This document shows, one piece after another, positions 1 through 5,742 of a DNA stretch of 6,119 nt (positions are counted from its first letter, which is position 1; each line of letters begins with the position of its first letter). The position numbers and the translations under genes are program-made. The stretch is from Actinomycetota bacterium. Its GTDB lineage: Bacteria > Actinomycetota > Acidimicrobiia > Acidimicrobiales > CADCSY01. The notes under the pieces were generated by a model. It saw nothing but the letters and a program-made list of their open reading frames with translations, searched no databases and was not told the origin of the DNA. The stretch covers positions 1 through 6,119 of the forward strand of contig JAHWJR010000086.1 in the NCBI GenBank assembly GCA_019348335.1. The letters are read 5' to 3'.

Positions 1-736
1 GGCGCCGGCGGGCCTCGGCGGCGGCCTTGGCCTCCGCCTCGGCGATGATGCGGGTGAGCTCTTCCTCGCTGCGGGCCTGGGCGGCGATCTCGTTCGACAC
101 CTCGCTGGCCCGGGTCTCCAGGTCTCGGGCGAGGCGCGCCTTCTCCTCCCGGGTGGTGGCCAGCTCCGCCAACCGGCCCTCGGTCTCGGCCCGGCGCTCG
201 TCGGCCTTGACGCGGGCGGCGTCGGCCTGCGCCCGGCTTACCTCGAAGTCCTCCTTGGCGGCGTTGAGCTCGTCGATGACGTCGTCGTCCCTCGCCGCCA
301 CCTGGGCGAGCAGGGCCCGCTTGCGGGCCGCCTCGGTGATGTCACGGGACTGCACCATGTCTTCCATGGGGTCGCCGGCGGGACGGATGAAGGACTCCAC
401 CGCCCGCTGCACCACGGCCTCGGTCAACCCGTCGATGCGCTGGCCGGTGTCGGCGACCTGGCGTTCGGCCTCGGCCACCTCGTTCTCGGCGGCGGCCACC
501 GCCTGGCGGGCCCCGTCGACCTCGGCGGCCTGGGCCAGCATCTGCTCGTCGAGGGCCCGCAGGGCGTTGGTGAGCTCGTCCTCGGAGGCCCGAAGGCCGT
601 CGAGCTCCCTCGCCAACTGCGCCTTGCGCTCACGGGCCTTTTGGCGCTCGGCCCGCGGGTCAGCGCCGGCGGGGGCGACCTGGACACCGAGAAGGGCCAG
701 GACGACGAGCACGAGCACGATCCTGATCTTTGTCAT
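1..736 (-). CDS. Secreted coiled-coil protein, probable N-terminal part of a peptidoglycan hydrolase or hydrolase activator (partial)
   Basis: The frame is open from an ATG at 736 to the left edge, giving 245 codons with no stop, so the C-terminus lies outside the window. Residues 1-25 are a clear Sec signal peptide: a short basic start (MTKIRI), a Val/Leu-rich core and an APAGA site with cleavage likely before Asp26. From residue 26 onward the protein is almost entirely charged heptad-like helix, rich in Ala, Glu, Arg and Gln. A short break near residues 110-125 contains SFIRPAGDP. This layout (signal peptide plus long exported coiled coil) is typical of actinobacterial M23 or NlpC/P60 murein hydrolases and of EnvC-like activators, whose catalytic or LytM domain would follow. 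That domain is not visible, so the function is inferred from architecture only. No strong Shine-Dalgarno sequence precedes the ATG, but the signal peptide supports this start. Confidence 0.75.
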   Translation of the reverse strand, partial: MTKIRIVLVLVVLALLGVQVAPAGADPRAERQKARERKAQLARELDGLRASEDELTNALRALDEQMLAQAAEVDGARQAVAAAENEVAEAERQVADTGQRIDGLTEAVVQRAVESFIRPAGDPMEDMVQSRDITEAARKRALLAQVAARDDDVIDELNAAKEDFEVSRAQADAARVKADERRAETEGRLAELATTREEKARLARDLETRASEVSNEIAAQARSEEELTRIIAEAEAKAAAEARRR

Positions 737-798
737 GCGGTCGGTCGCTCGCTGCTCTCTCTCGCTGAGACGGCGTCGAGGCCGCGCGATGCGTATCA

Positions 799-827
799 AT
801 TGCGACGTGGCATTCCATTGCGACGTG
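799..827. repeat. Two perfect 11-bp direct repeats, 18-nt period, upstream of the secreted protein gene
   Basis: ATTGCGACGTG occurs at 799-809 and again at 817-827, separated by 7 nt. The repeats lie about 63-91 nt upstream of the ATG at 736, in the 193-bp gene-free stretch 737-929. Two identical words at an 18-nt period are the usual form of a tandem regulator site, or they could be a repeated element in the mRNA leader. I do not recognise the binding protein. Confidence 0.5.
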
Positions 828-841
828 AAGAAACTGCCCGG

Positions 842-850
842 ACCGTAACA
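842..850 (-). promoter_or_regulatory. Possible extended -10 promoter for the secreted coiled-coil protein
   Basis: On the minus strand the sequence TGTTACGGT fits an extended -10 (TGN followed by TANNNT), with TACGGT at 847-842. No -35 is convincing at the normal spacing. A start near 835 would give a leader of about 99 nt that includes both 11-bp direct repeats. The pattern is short, so this is a weak call. Confidence 0.25.
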
Positions 851-899
851 CGAGCGCAATGTCCCCGCCACTCTTTGGCCCCGCCGATGCGCCTGTACA

Positions 900-917
900 A
901 AGGCCCTAAAAAGCCTT
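900..917 (-). terminator. Weak hairpin after the MFS transporter gene, possible terminator
   Basis: Thirteen nucleotides after the transporter stop codon, the minus-strand RNA can pair AAGGC with GCCTT. A terminal U-G pair may extend this to 6 bp around a short U-rich loop. There is no proper U-tract after the stem, only UGUAC, so intrinsic termination would be weak. The position between two genes of the same strand makes it plausible. Confidence 0.3.
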
Positions 918-929
918 CAATCGGGCGGC

Positions 930-2075
930 TCACGGCCGCTCTCGCCTCCCCGTCGGCTGCCCGGTGACGAGCTGGACGAGGAGCAGGGCGGCGGCGATGC
1001 CGGCGCCGGCCAGGAAGGTGGCGCCGGCATCGACGCGGGTCAACGCCACCCCGGCGAGGAGTGGGCCGGCGGTCTGGCCGAGCCGGACCCCGCCGACCCA
1101 CACGGCCACCACCGAGCCTCGGCTCGAGGCCGGCGCCGCCCCGGCGACGATGTTCTGCAGCGAGGGCACGGCCAGCCCCTCCCCCAGCCCGTAGAACAGC
1201 GCTCCGGCGACCACCACGGGCAGGACCGGCGCCTCGCCGATCACGATGAAGGCCCCGGTCAGCACCGCCGAGCCGGCGAGCACCAGGGGGCGGGCGCCGA
1301 AGCGGGCGGTGAGGCGCCCGAGGGAGAGGGCCCCGATCGTGGCCGTGAGCGCCGGCAGCCCCAACACCAGGCCGCGGGAGGTCGGTCCCAACCCGAAGCC
1401 GTCGGCCAGGTACAGGGGCAGCACGGTGAGCAGCAGCCCGAAGATGAGGAGGAACAGCACCACGCCGCTGCCCATGGCGGTCAGCACGCGAGGCGAGCGC
1501 AGGAAGCGCAGCGCCTGGCGCACCTGGTCCCCGACGCGAATGTCCTGGCGGCGGGTGGGCCCCAGCACCACCGCGGCGCCGCCGGCGGTGACGAGCCCGA
1601 TCCAGTAGGGCAGGAAGGTCGCCCGCCAGCCTCCGACATCGGTGAGCAGGCCCCCCAGTGGCGGCAGCACGGCGAGCGAGATGGTGAGCACGGCGGAGTT
1701 CTGGCCGATCAGCCGGGCACGGTCGGCGCCCTCCCAGTGGTCGGCGATGAGCACCACGGCCAGATTGATCAATCCGGCGGAGCCGACGCCCTGGACCAGG
1801 CGCAGCGCCAGGAGGACGGGGAAGGTCGGGGCGAAGCTGGCCATGCCGCCGGAGAGCCCGAACAGCACCAGGCAGGGGACCACCACCTCCCGACGGCCGT
1901 AGCGGTCGGCGAGCAGGCCGATGACGGGCGCCACCACCACGCCGGGGAGGGTCGCCGCCGCCACCAGCAGGCCGGCACCGGCCTCGGTGATCCCGAGGTC
2001 GCCGAGGATGTCGGGGATGGCCGGGGCGATCAGGGTGTTGGCCATGATGCCGGTGACGGTGATGGCGAAGATCAT
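930..2075 (-). CDS. Major facilitator superfamily transporter, drug:proton antiporter type
   Basis: This 381-residue integral membrane protein is a likely proton-driven efflux permease. Hydrophobic segments run through the whole length, consistent with 12 helices. The loop after TM2 has MFS motif A (GLLADRYGRR, about residues 53-62), echoed in the second half by GRLTARFGAR. The TM5 region has LPPLGG followed by GWRATF, resembling motif C of drug:H+ antiporters. The substrate cannot be read from sequence. The frame stays open upstream to a TTG at 2237, but a predicted promoter overlaps that part. I chose ATG 2075 because TM1 begins immediately (MIFAITVTG) and because codons between 2076 and 2162 lose the strong G/C third-position bias. 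GTG 2162 (410 aa, adding an Arg-rich tail) is the main alternative; neither start has a good ribosome binding site. The gene is probably transcribed alone from its own promoter, after mshA on the same strand. Confidence 0.88.
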   Translation of the reverse strand: MIFAITVTGIMANTLIAPAIPDILGDLGITEAGAGLLVAAATLPGVVVAPVIGLLADRYGRREVVVPCLVLFGLSGGMASFAPTFPVLLALRLVQGVGSAGLINLAVVLIADHWEGADRARLIGQNSAVLTISLAVLPPLGGLLTDVGGWRATFLPYWIGLVTAGGAAVVLGPTRRQDIRVGDQVRQALRFLRSPRVLTAMGSGVVLFLLIFGLLLTVLPLYLADGFGLGPTSRGLVLGLPALTATIGALSLGRLTARFGARPLVLAGSAVLTGAFIVIGEAPVLPVVVAGALFYGLGEGLAVPSLQNIVAGAAPASSRGSVVAVWVGGVRLGQTAGPLLAGVALTRVDAGATFLAGAGIAAALLLVQLVTGQPTGRRERP

Positions 2076-2129
2076 CCACCGAGGAGGTCGACGGTGGCGC
2101 CGGCGGCCAGTGGCGCCAGCGGCGGTCGA

Positions 2130-2201
2130 GGGGCCCGAGGAACCTGGCGTGCCTGCCCGCACTTCCCCGAACGAGCGGGAGCGTTGCGTTCCTCGGGCCC
2201 C
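2130..2201 (-). promoter_or_regulatory. Perfect 14-bp inverted repeat in the transporter leader, possible RNA regulatory hairpin
   Basis: GGGGCCCGAGGAAC at 2130-2143 is the exact reverse complement of 2188-2201, with a 44-nt spacer. Inside the spacer a smaller stem can form (CCCGC at 2156-2160 with GCGGG at 2175-2179). On the minus strand the structure begins at about the predicted transcription start (2202), so the transporter mRNA would open with this 72-nt stem-loop. If translation starts at ATG 2075, the structure lies wholly in a leader of about 127 nt. It could act as a leader switch, mRNA stabiliser or operator. I do not recognise a known riboswitch class. Confidence 0.55.
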
Positions 2202-2208
2202 GCCGGCC

Positions 2209-2237
2209 ACCCTAGACCAGGTGGACTTAGAAGGCAA
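2209..2237 (-). promoter_or_regulatory. Predicted sigma-A-type promoter of the MFS transporter gene
   Basis: On the minus strand TTGCCT (2237-2232) is followed after exactly 17 nt by TAGGGT (2214-2209). This matches the actinobacterial TTGNNN and TANNNT elements at ideal spacing. Transcription would start near 2202, just at the outer arm of the inverted repeat. The promoter lies in the gap after the mshA stop codon (2269), so the transporter can be expressed independently of mshA. Confidence 0.55.
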
Positions 2238-2268
2238 CGAAATCCTTGGAAATGCTACGACACGTCCA

Positions 2269-3522
2269 TCAACACTCGACCGGACGTCGAGCGGTCAGGT
2301 CGGCGTAGATCCGGCGGAGCCGGGCGGCGGCGGTGGACCAGGTGTAGCGGGTGGCGCGTCGCGCCGCCTGGCGTCCCATGTCCCTGGCCAGATCGGGGCT
2401 GGCCAGGACCTGTCCGATCCGGGCGGCGTAGTCGGCGGGGAGGCGCCCCTCGACCAGGAACCCCGTCCGCCCGTCGTCGACGACCGTGCGCAGCCCGCCC
2501 ACCGCCGCCGCCACCACCGGACGCCCACAGGCCGCCGCCTCCAGGGCGACGAGGCCGAAGGACTCCGAGCGGCTGGGCACGATCACCACGTCGGCGGCCC
2601 GGTACCACGTCGACAGGAGGTGGTGCGGCTGGGGAGGTACGAAACGGACGCGAGCAGCCAGCCCGAGGCCCTCGACCAGCGACTGCACCCGGGCCAGCTC
2701 GGCCAGGCCGCCCGCCCCGCTCGGGCCTCCCACCACGACCAACTCGGCGCGGGGGTGGTCGAGCTCGGCCAGCGCCGCCACGGCGACATCGAGGCCTTTC
2801 AGCGGCTGGATGCGCCCGACGAACAGCAGCACCGGATGCCGGGCCGCCCGGCGGCCGCCGACCGAGGAGATGCGCCCGCCCGAGGCCCAGCCCAGCGCGG
2901 CGCGGGCCCCGTTCCGGTCCCCCGGAGAGAAGAAGGCGTGGTCGACCCCCGGGGGCACCACCTCGATGCGCTCGGGCGGGGCGTCGTAGTGACGCTGGAG
3001 CTCGGCCGCCTCCTCCACGCAGTTGGCCAGGATGGCGTCGCTGCAGGCGATGACCCTGCCCTCGGCCCGGGCTCGGGCGGCGGGCTCGCTGGCGGCCGCC
3101 TCGGCCTTGACCCGGGCCAGGGTGTGGAAGGTGGAGACCAACGGCAGACCCAACTCGTGCTTGACCGCGTGCCCCGCCACCCCTGAGAGCCAGTAGTTGG
3201 CGTGGATGGCGTCGACGTCGCCGCTGGCCCGGGCGTGGTCGACCACCCCGGCGGTGAAGGCCGGGACCAGGTCGGGAAGCTCCTCCTTGGGCACCTCCGC
3301 CCTCGGGCCCGCCTCGACGTGCACCACACGGAACCCCGGCTCCACCACCACCTCGGGAGCCAGCTCCGGCGACCACGCCCTGGTGTAGACGTCGCAGGCG
3401 ACGCCGGCCTGGGCCAGGGCGGAGACCAGCTCGCGGACGTAGACGTTCATCCCTCCGCTGTCGCCGGTTCCCGGCTGGACCAACGGCGAGGTGTGGAAGG
3501 AGAGGACGGCCAGCCTGCGCAC
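2269..3522 (-). CDS. mshA: MshA-like D-inositol-3-phosphate glycosyltransferase (mycothiol biosynthesis)
   Basis: This 417-residue GT-B, family 4 retaining glycosyltransferase is probably the first enzyme of mycothiol synthesis. MshA transfers GlcNAc from UDP-GlcNAc to 1-L-myo-inositol-1-phosphate in the cytosol. The N-terminus has the MshA signature HTSPLVQPGTGDSGGMNVYV (10-29). Residues equivalent to those I recall contacting inositol phosphate in Corynebacterium MshA are present: Asn26, Lys79, Tyr110 and Thr134. The C-terminal half has FVGRIQPLKG with Arg237 and Lys242 for the UDP phosphates, VVGGPSG, and the EX7E motif Glu320/Glu328. Length matches the family. An insertion of roughly 14 Gly/Arg-rich residues (about 213-229) sits between the two domains before PVLLFVGR. 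Translation starts at GTG 3522, where the signature begins; no clear ribosome site is seen, and a TAGCGT box about 11 nt upstream could give a nearly leaderless transcript. A paralogous GT4 acting on another acceptor remains possible. Confidence 0.8.
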   Translation of the reverse strand: MRRLAVLSFHTSPLVQPGTGDSGGMNVYVRELVSALAQAGVACDVYTRAWSPELAPEVVVEPGFRVVHVEAGPRAEVPKEELPDLVPAFTAGVVDHARASGDVDAIHANYWLSGVAGHAVKHELGLPLVSTFHTLARVKAEAAASEPAARARAEGRVIACSDAILANCVEEAAELQRHYDAPPERIEVVPPGVDHAFFSPGDRNGARAALGWASGGRISSVGGRRAARHPVLLFVGRIQPLKGLDVAVAALAELDHPRAELVVVGGPSGAGGLAELARVQSLVEGLGLAARVRFVPPQPHHLLSTWYRAADVVIVPSRSESFGLVALEAAACGRPVVAAAVGGLRTVVDDGRTGFLVEGRLPADYAARIGQVLASPDLARDMGRQAARRATRYTWSTAAARLRRIYADLTARRPVEC

Positions 3523-3544
3523 GCGGCGGCCAACGCTATTGGTT

Positions 3545-3580
3545 GCCGGCCGGTTCCGGCGAAGCCGGATGCCAGCCGGC
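3545..3580 (-). terminator. Imperfect GC hairpin between the HD-GYP gene and mshA
   Basis: TCCGGC (3555-3560) pairs perfectly with GCCGGA (3564-3569) around a GAA loop. An outer GCCGGC pair (3545-3550 with 3575-3580) extends the structure with mismatches. It lies in the 71-nt gap after the HD-GYP stop and before the mshA start. No U-tract follows on either strand. It may be a terminator of the U-less kind common in actinobacteria, or only attenuate read-through into mshA. Confidence 0.4.
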
Positions 3581-3593
3581 CGCGGTCAGCGGT

Positions 3594-4313
3594 TCAGGGG
3601 GAGACCACCGGAAGCCGCTCGATGAGCGGCAGGAAGACCTCGACCACCGCGGGGTCGAACTGCGACCCGGCCATGCGGGCCAGCTCGGCGGCAGCCTGCT
3701 CGGCCGGCATGGCCCGCCGGTAGGGCCGGTCGGTGGTCATGGCATCGAAGGCGTCGACCACGCTGAACGCCCGAGCCGGCAGCGGGATCTCGTCGGCCCG
3801 CAGACCCTCCGGGTAGCCGGAACCGTCGAACATCTCGTGGTGGCACCGCACGATCTCTGCCGCGGTGGTCATGAACGGGATGTTCTCGAGCATCTGGTAG
3901 CCGATGACCGGGTGGGTGCGCATGACCCGCCACTCGGCGGCGGTGAGCGGCCCGGGCTTGGAAAGGATGCGCTCGGGCACGCCGACCTTGCCGGCGTCGT
4001 GGAGCAAGAAGCCGTACTCGGCGTCGGGATGGTCGGCGGCCACGCCGAGCGCCTCCATGAGCACCACGCCGTAGGCCCGGCACCGCTCCAGGTGCTGGCC
4101 GGTGTAGGCGTCCTTGGCCTCGACCACGAAGGCGAGGGACCGGATCGTCTCCAGGTACGTGGTCTTCAGGGAGGCGAGTGCCTCCTCCAGCTGCTCGGCC
4201 CGCTCCTTCTGGTCGCGGTAGAGGACGCCGATGTCGCGGGCGAACATCCTGAGCTGGGCCTCGAGGGCGTCGGCCTCGGGCGCCGGAAGCGAGCGACCTG
4301 GACCGTCAACCAC
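3594..4313 (-). CDS. HD-GYP domain protein, probable cyclic di-GMP phosphodiesterase
   Basis: This 239-residue cytosolic enzyme should hydrolyse c-di-GMP. Residues about 12-50 are a charged coiled-coil helix (EADALEAQLRMFARDIG and onward), a likely signalling helix. The rest is one HD-GYP domain with its hallmarks: His74 in TGQHLERC, the HD pair at 105-106 in HDAGKVGVPERIL, His134 in THPVIGYQML, His158-His159, and GYP at 166-168 in DGSGYPEGL. VVDAFDAMTTDRPYR follows. All expected metal ligands appear intact, so activity is likely. No receiver domain is fused, but a receiver gene ends inside this gene's first codons. GTG 4313 is the chosen start: it overlaps the preceding stop region by 8 nt, suits translational coupling and keeps the coiled coil. 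The next in-frame start, ATG 4247, would cut into the helix, while an ATG at 4415 would overlap the receiver by 110 nt. Confidence 0.9.
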   Translation of the reverse strand: MVDGPGRSLPAPEADALEAQLRMFARDIGVLYRDQKERAEQLEEALASLKTTYLETIRSLAFVVEAKDAYTGQHLERCRAYGVVLMEALGVAADHPDAEYGFLLHDAGKVGVPERILSKPGPLTAAEWRVMRTHPVIGYQMLENIPFMTTAAEIVRCHHEMFDGSGYPEGLRADEIPLPARAFSVVDAFDAMTTDRPYRRAMPAEQAAAELARMAGSQFDPAVVEVFLPLIERLPVVSP

Positions 4314-4746
4314 CGGGAGCGTCGGAGCTGAGGCGTTCGATGGCGTCCAGGAGCTCCACCGCCGAGAAGGGCTTGGCCAGGAAGGCGTCGGCGCCGGCGG
4401 CGGCGCTGGCGTCACGGATGGCGACGTCCTCCCGGGCGGTGAGCATCAGCACTCGCGTGGTCCGGTGATCGACCTGCCGGCACACCTCGATGCCGTCCAT
4501 GCCCGGCATCATCACGTCGAGCACCAGCACGTCGGGAGGCGGCTGGTCCTGCCCTGCGCCGGCGTCACCCCCGGCGGCCCCGTTGCCGCCGACGGCCAGG
4601 AGCTCCAGCGCCGAGGGACCGTCCACCGCCTCGACGACGTCGAAGTCGCCGGCTTCCAACACGGCCCGCACCACGGCCCGGATGCAGTCGTCGTCGTCCA
4701 CCACCAGCACGGCCCGGCGGGAGGGCGACGGTGCTGCGTCGGTCAC
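4306..4746 (-). CDS. Single-domain response regulator (receiver only, CheY/Spo0F-like)
   Basis: This 146-residue protein is one receiver domain with no output domain. The acidic cluster Asp17-Asp20 follows the first strand (VLVVDDDD). The phosphoacceptor is Asp77 in VLVLDVMMPGMDG, the switch threonine is Thr103 (MLTARED), and the conserved lysine is Lys125 (LAKPF). It should be phosphorylated by a histidine kinase not present here. A Gly/Ala-rich insertion of roughly 15-20 residues (about 53-71) lies between the second helix and the strand bearing Asp77, which is unusual for a receiver. The start is a GTG at 4746 that overlaps the stop of the rsiG-like gene (GTGA). Its 3' end overlaps the HD-GYP gene by 8 nt. 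The obvious inferred role is control of the HD-GYP partner in trans, as fused receiver-HD-GYP proteins such as RpfG do in cis. Confidence 0.9.
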   Translation of the reverse strand: MTDAAPSPSRRAVLVVDDDDCIRAVVRAVLEAGDFDVVEAVDGPSALELLAVGGNGAAGGDAGAGQDQPPPDVLVLDVMMPGMDGIEVCRQVDHRTTRVLMLTAREDVAIRDASAAAGADAFLAKPFSAVELLDAIERLSSDAPGG

Positions 4747-5276
4747 TGGAGCAGGCTCTCGATCGAGACCTCGCCGCTGCGGTAGCGCCGGACCACCTCG
4801 GCTTGGAGCAGGTCGATGCGGTCGTGGAGCTCCCGGCGCAGCGACGAGCACCGCGTCTCGAACGCGGCCAGGTCGTCCACCAGCTGGTCGACCTCGGCGT
4901 CGCTGCGCTCCGCCAGCGACGTGAGCACCCCCGGACCGGCGATGGCGTCGAGCTCGGGCGTCTCGGCTTCGGCGGGCTCCGGGGCCAACAGCTGCGGCAG
5001 CCGGCCCACGCCGGGCGAGCGCGTGCGCTGGGCGAGGATCTCGCTCAAGCGGTCGACCATGCGCTCCTGGTCGAAGGGCTCGCCGCCCGCCGCCCGCCGT
5101 TGACGCTCGGCGGCGACGATGTCGAGGCGGCCCTGGGCCATCCGTCGCTGGTACGACAACGCCACTTCGACGGCCTGGCCCTCGGCACGCCTCGCCCGCA
5201 GCTCTTCCATCGAGAGCGAGGCGGGGTCGGCCGCCCACTCCGGAGCCAACACGGAGTCGAGCCGGGCCTGATCCAC
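4743..5276 (-). CDS. rsiG: RsiG-like c-di-GMP-binding anti-sigma factor
   Basis: This 177-residue, helix-rich soluble protein resembles RsiG, which in Streptomyces sequesters the sigma factor WhiG when bound to c-di-GMP. RsiG proteins bind c-di-GMP through E(X)3S(X)2R(X)3Q(X)3D on two antiparallel helices. Here EVALSYQRRMAQGRLD (37-52) matches perfectly: Glu37, Ser41, Arg44, Gln48, Asp52. A second copy at 140-155 has Glu140, Ser144, Arg147 and Asp155, but His151 replaces Gln. A Pro/Glu-rich linker (about 86-116) joins the helical regions. The start is GTG 5276, nine nt after the sodX stop, so translation is probably coupled. The stop overlaps the next gene's start. Its partner would be a WhiG/FliA-type sigma factor, not in the window. 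The identification rests on the motif and fold pattern, not on an alignment; regulation of a different sigma factor is possible. Confidence 0.82.
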   Translation of the reverse strand: MDQARLDSVLAPEWAADPASLSMEELRARRAEGQAVEVALSYQRRMAQGRLDIVAAERQRRAAGGEPFDQERMVDRLSEILAQRTRSPGVGRLPQLLAPEPAEAETPELDAIAGPGVLTSLAERSDAEVDQLVDDLAAFETRCSSLRRELHDRIDLLQAEVVRRYRSGEVSIESLLQ

Positions 5277-5285
5277 CGCGGGATT

Positions 5286-5705
5286 CTACCCCCGTGGTCC
5301 TGCGGCGAAGAGCAGAGCCCTCTGAGTGGAGACCGGCCCGCGCCGCTCGGGTGGCCAGTAGCGCCACACCACCCGCCCGGTGACCCCGCCGGCCGCCACC
5401 CGGCCGAAGGTGCGGCTGTCGGTGCTCGCCGCCGGATTGTCACCGGCCACCTCGACGCCCCCGTCCGGGTGCACGGCGACCACCCGCTTGACCAGCAGGC
5501 GGGAGGCCGCTCGGGGGTCGGCGACCGCGGCCACGTCGCCCACCCGGGGCGCCAGGGTCCGCACGGCCACGACCCGGTCTCCCGGCAGCAAGGTGGGCAC
5601 CATGCTGGAGCCGCCGACCTCGACCCGCACGACCGGTCGCAGGGCCGCCACGGCAGCGACGGTGATGCCCGCGAGGAGCCACGGGTAAGGTCGCAACCGA
5701 GCCAT
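5286..5705 (-). CDS. sodX: Nickel-type superoxide dismutase maturation protease (S26 signal peptidase family)
   Basis: This 139-residue membrane-anchored serine protease is predicted to cut the SodN propeptide and expose the His1 needed for nickel binding. Residues about 8-22 form a single N-terminal membrane segment. The S26 catalytic motif GSSMVPTLLPGD carries nucleophile Ser34. The general-base Lys73 is in LLVKRVVAV, and GDNPAASTDSRTFG (88-101) is the conserved C-terminal box. The short length fits SodX rather than a housekeeping signal peptidase. ATG 5705 is preferred because it places a short basic segment (MARLRPYPW) before the membrane helix. An upstream ATG at 5768 would overlap sodN by 26 bp and add a non-conserved tail. 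The gene is divergent from sodN and is the first gene of a tight minus-strand cluster with rsiG, a receiver and an HD-GYP gene. Confidence 0.92.
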   Translation of the reverse strand: MARLRPYPWLLAGITVAAVAALRPVVRVEVGGSSMVPTLLPGDRVVAVRTLAPRVGDVAAVADPRAASRLLVKRVVAVHPDGGVEVAGDNPAASTDSRTFGRVAAGGVTGRVVWRYWPPERRGPVSTQRALLFAAGPRG

Positions 5706-5742
5706 CTCTGCACTATCTAGCCCGTCTAGCGAAGGAGCGCCG
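5706..5742. promoter_or_regulatory. Compact sodX-sodN divergent intergenic region with tandem TCTAGC boxes
   Basis: Only 37 bp separate the two divergent start codons. TCTAGC occurs at 5716-5721 and 5725-5730 as a direct repeat with a 9-nt period. GAAGGAG at 5731-5737, five nt before the sodN ATG, is a strong ribosome binding site. At least part of the sodN promoter must therefore lie inside sodX: a TAAGGT box at 5686-5691 fits a -10, but without a good -35. The tandem boxes may be an operator or coincidence. Confidence 0.45.

Noticed and set aside
27..848. Plus-strand open frame of 273 codons opposite the secreted coiled-coil protein
   Set aside because: The Ser/Ala/Arg-rich translation has no domain. 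The minus strand has a proper signal peptide and heptad pattern running off the edge.
737..899. Possible c-di-AMP (ydaO-type) riboswitch upstream of the putative cell-wall hydrolase
   Set aside because: Such riboswitches often precede actinobacterial cell-wall peptidase genes, but I could not find the conserved core or its pseudoknot-forming segments; only the 11-bp direct repeat stands out.
2076..2237. N-terminal extension of the transporter to the TTG at 2237
   Set aside because: A promoter with ideal spacing overlaps the first codons, the extension is not membrane-like, and third-position G/C bias is lost in the stretch 2076-2162.
1737..3186. Two long plus-strand open frames (1737-3053 and 1921-3186) across the transporter and glycosyltransferase genes
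   Set aside because: They are antisense to clear gene families and give Pro/Arg/Gly- or Gly/His-rich translations with no domain. Long open frames on the opposite strand are expected at this GC content.
3543..5720. Plus-strand open frames 3543-4331 and 4731-5720, antisense to HD-GYP, rsiG and sodX
   Set aside because: Their translations are rich in Gly, His and Pro without recognisable motifs, while the minus-strand frames carry complete catalytic and binding signatures.
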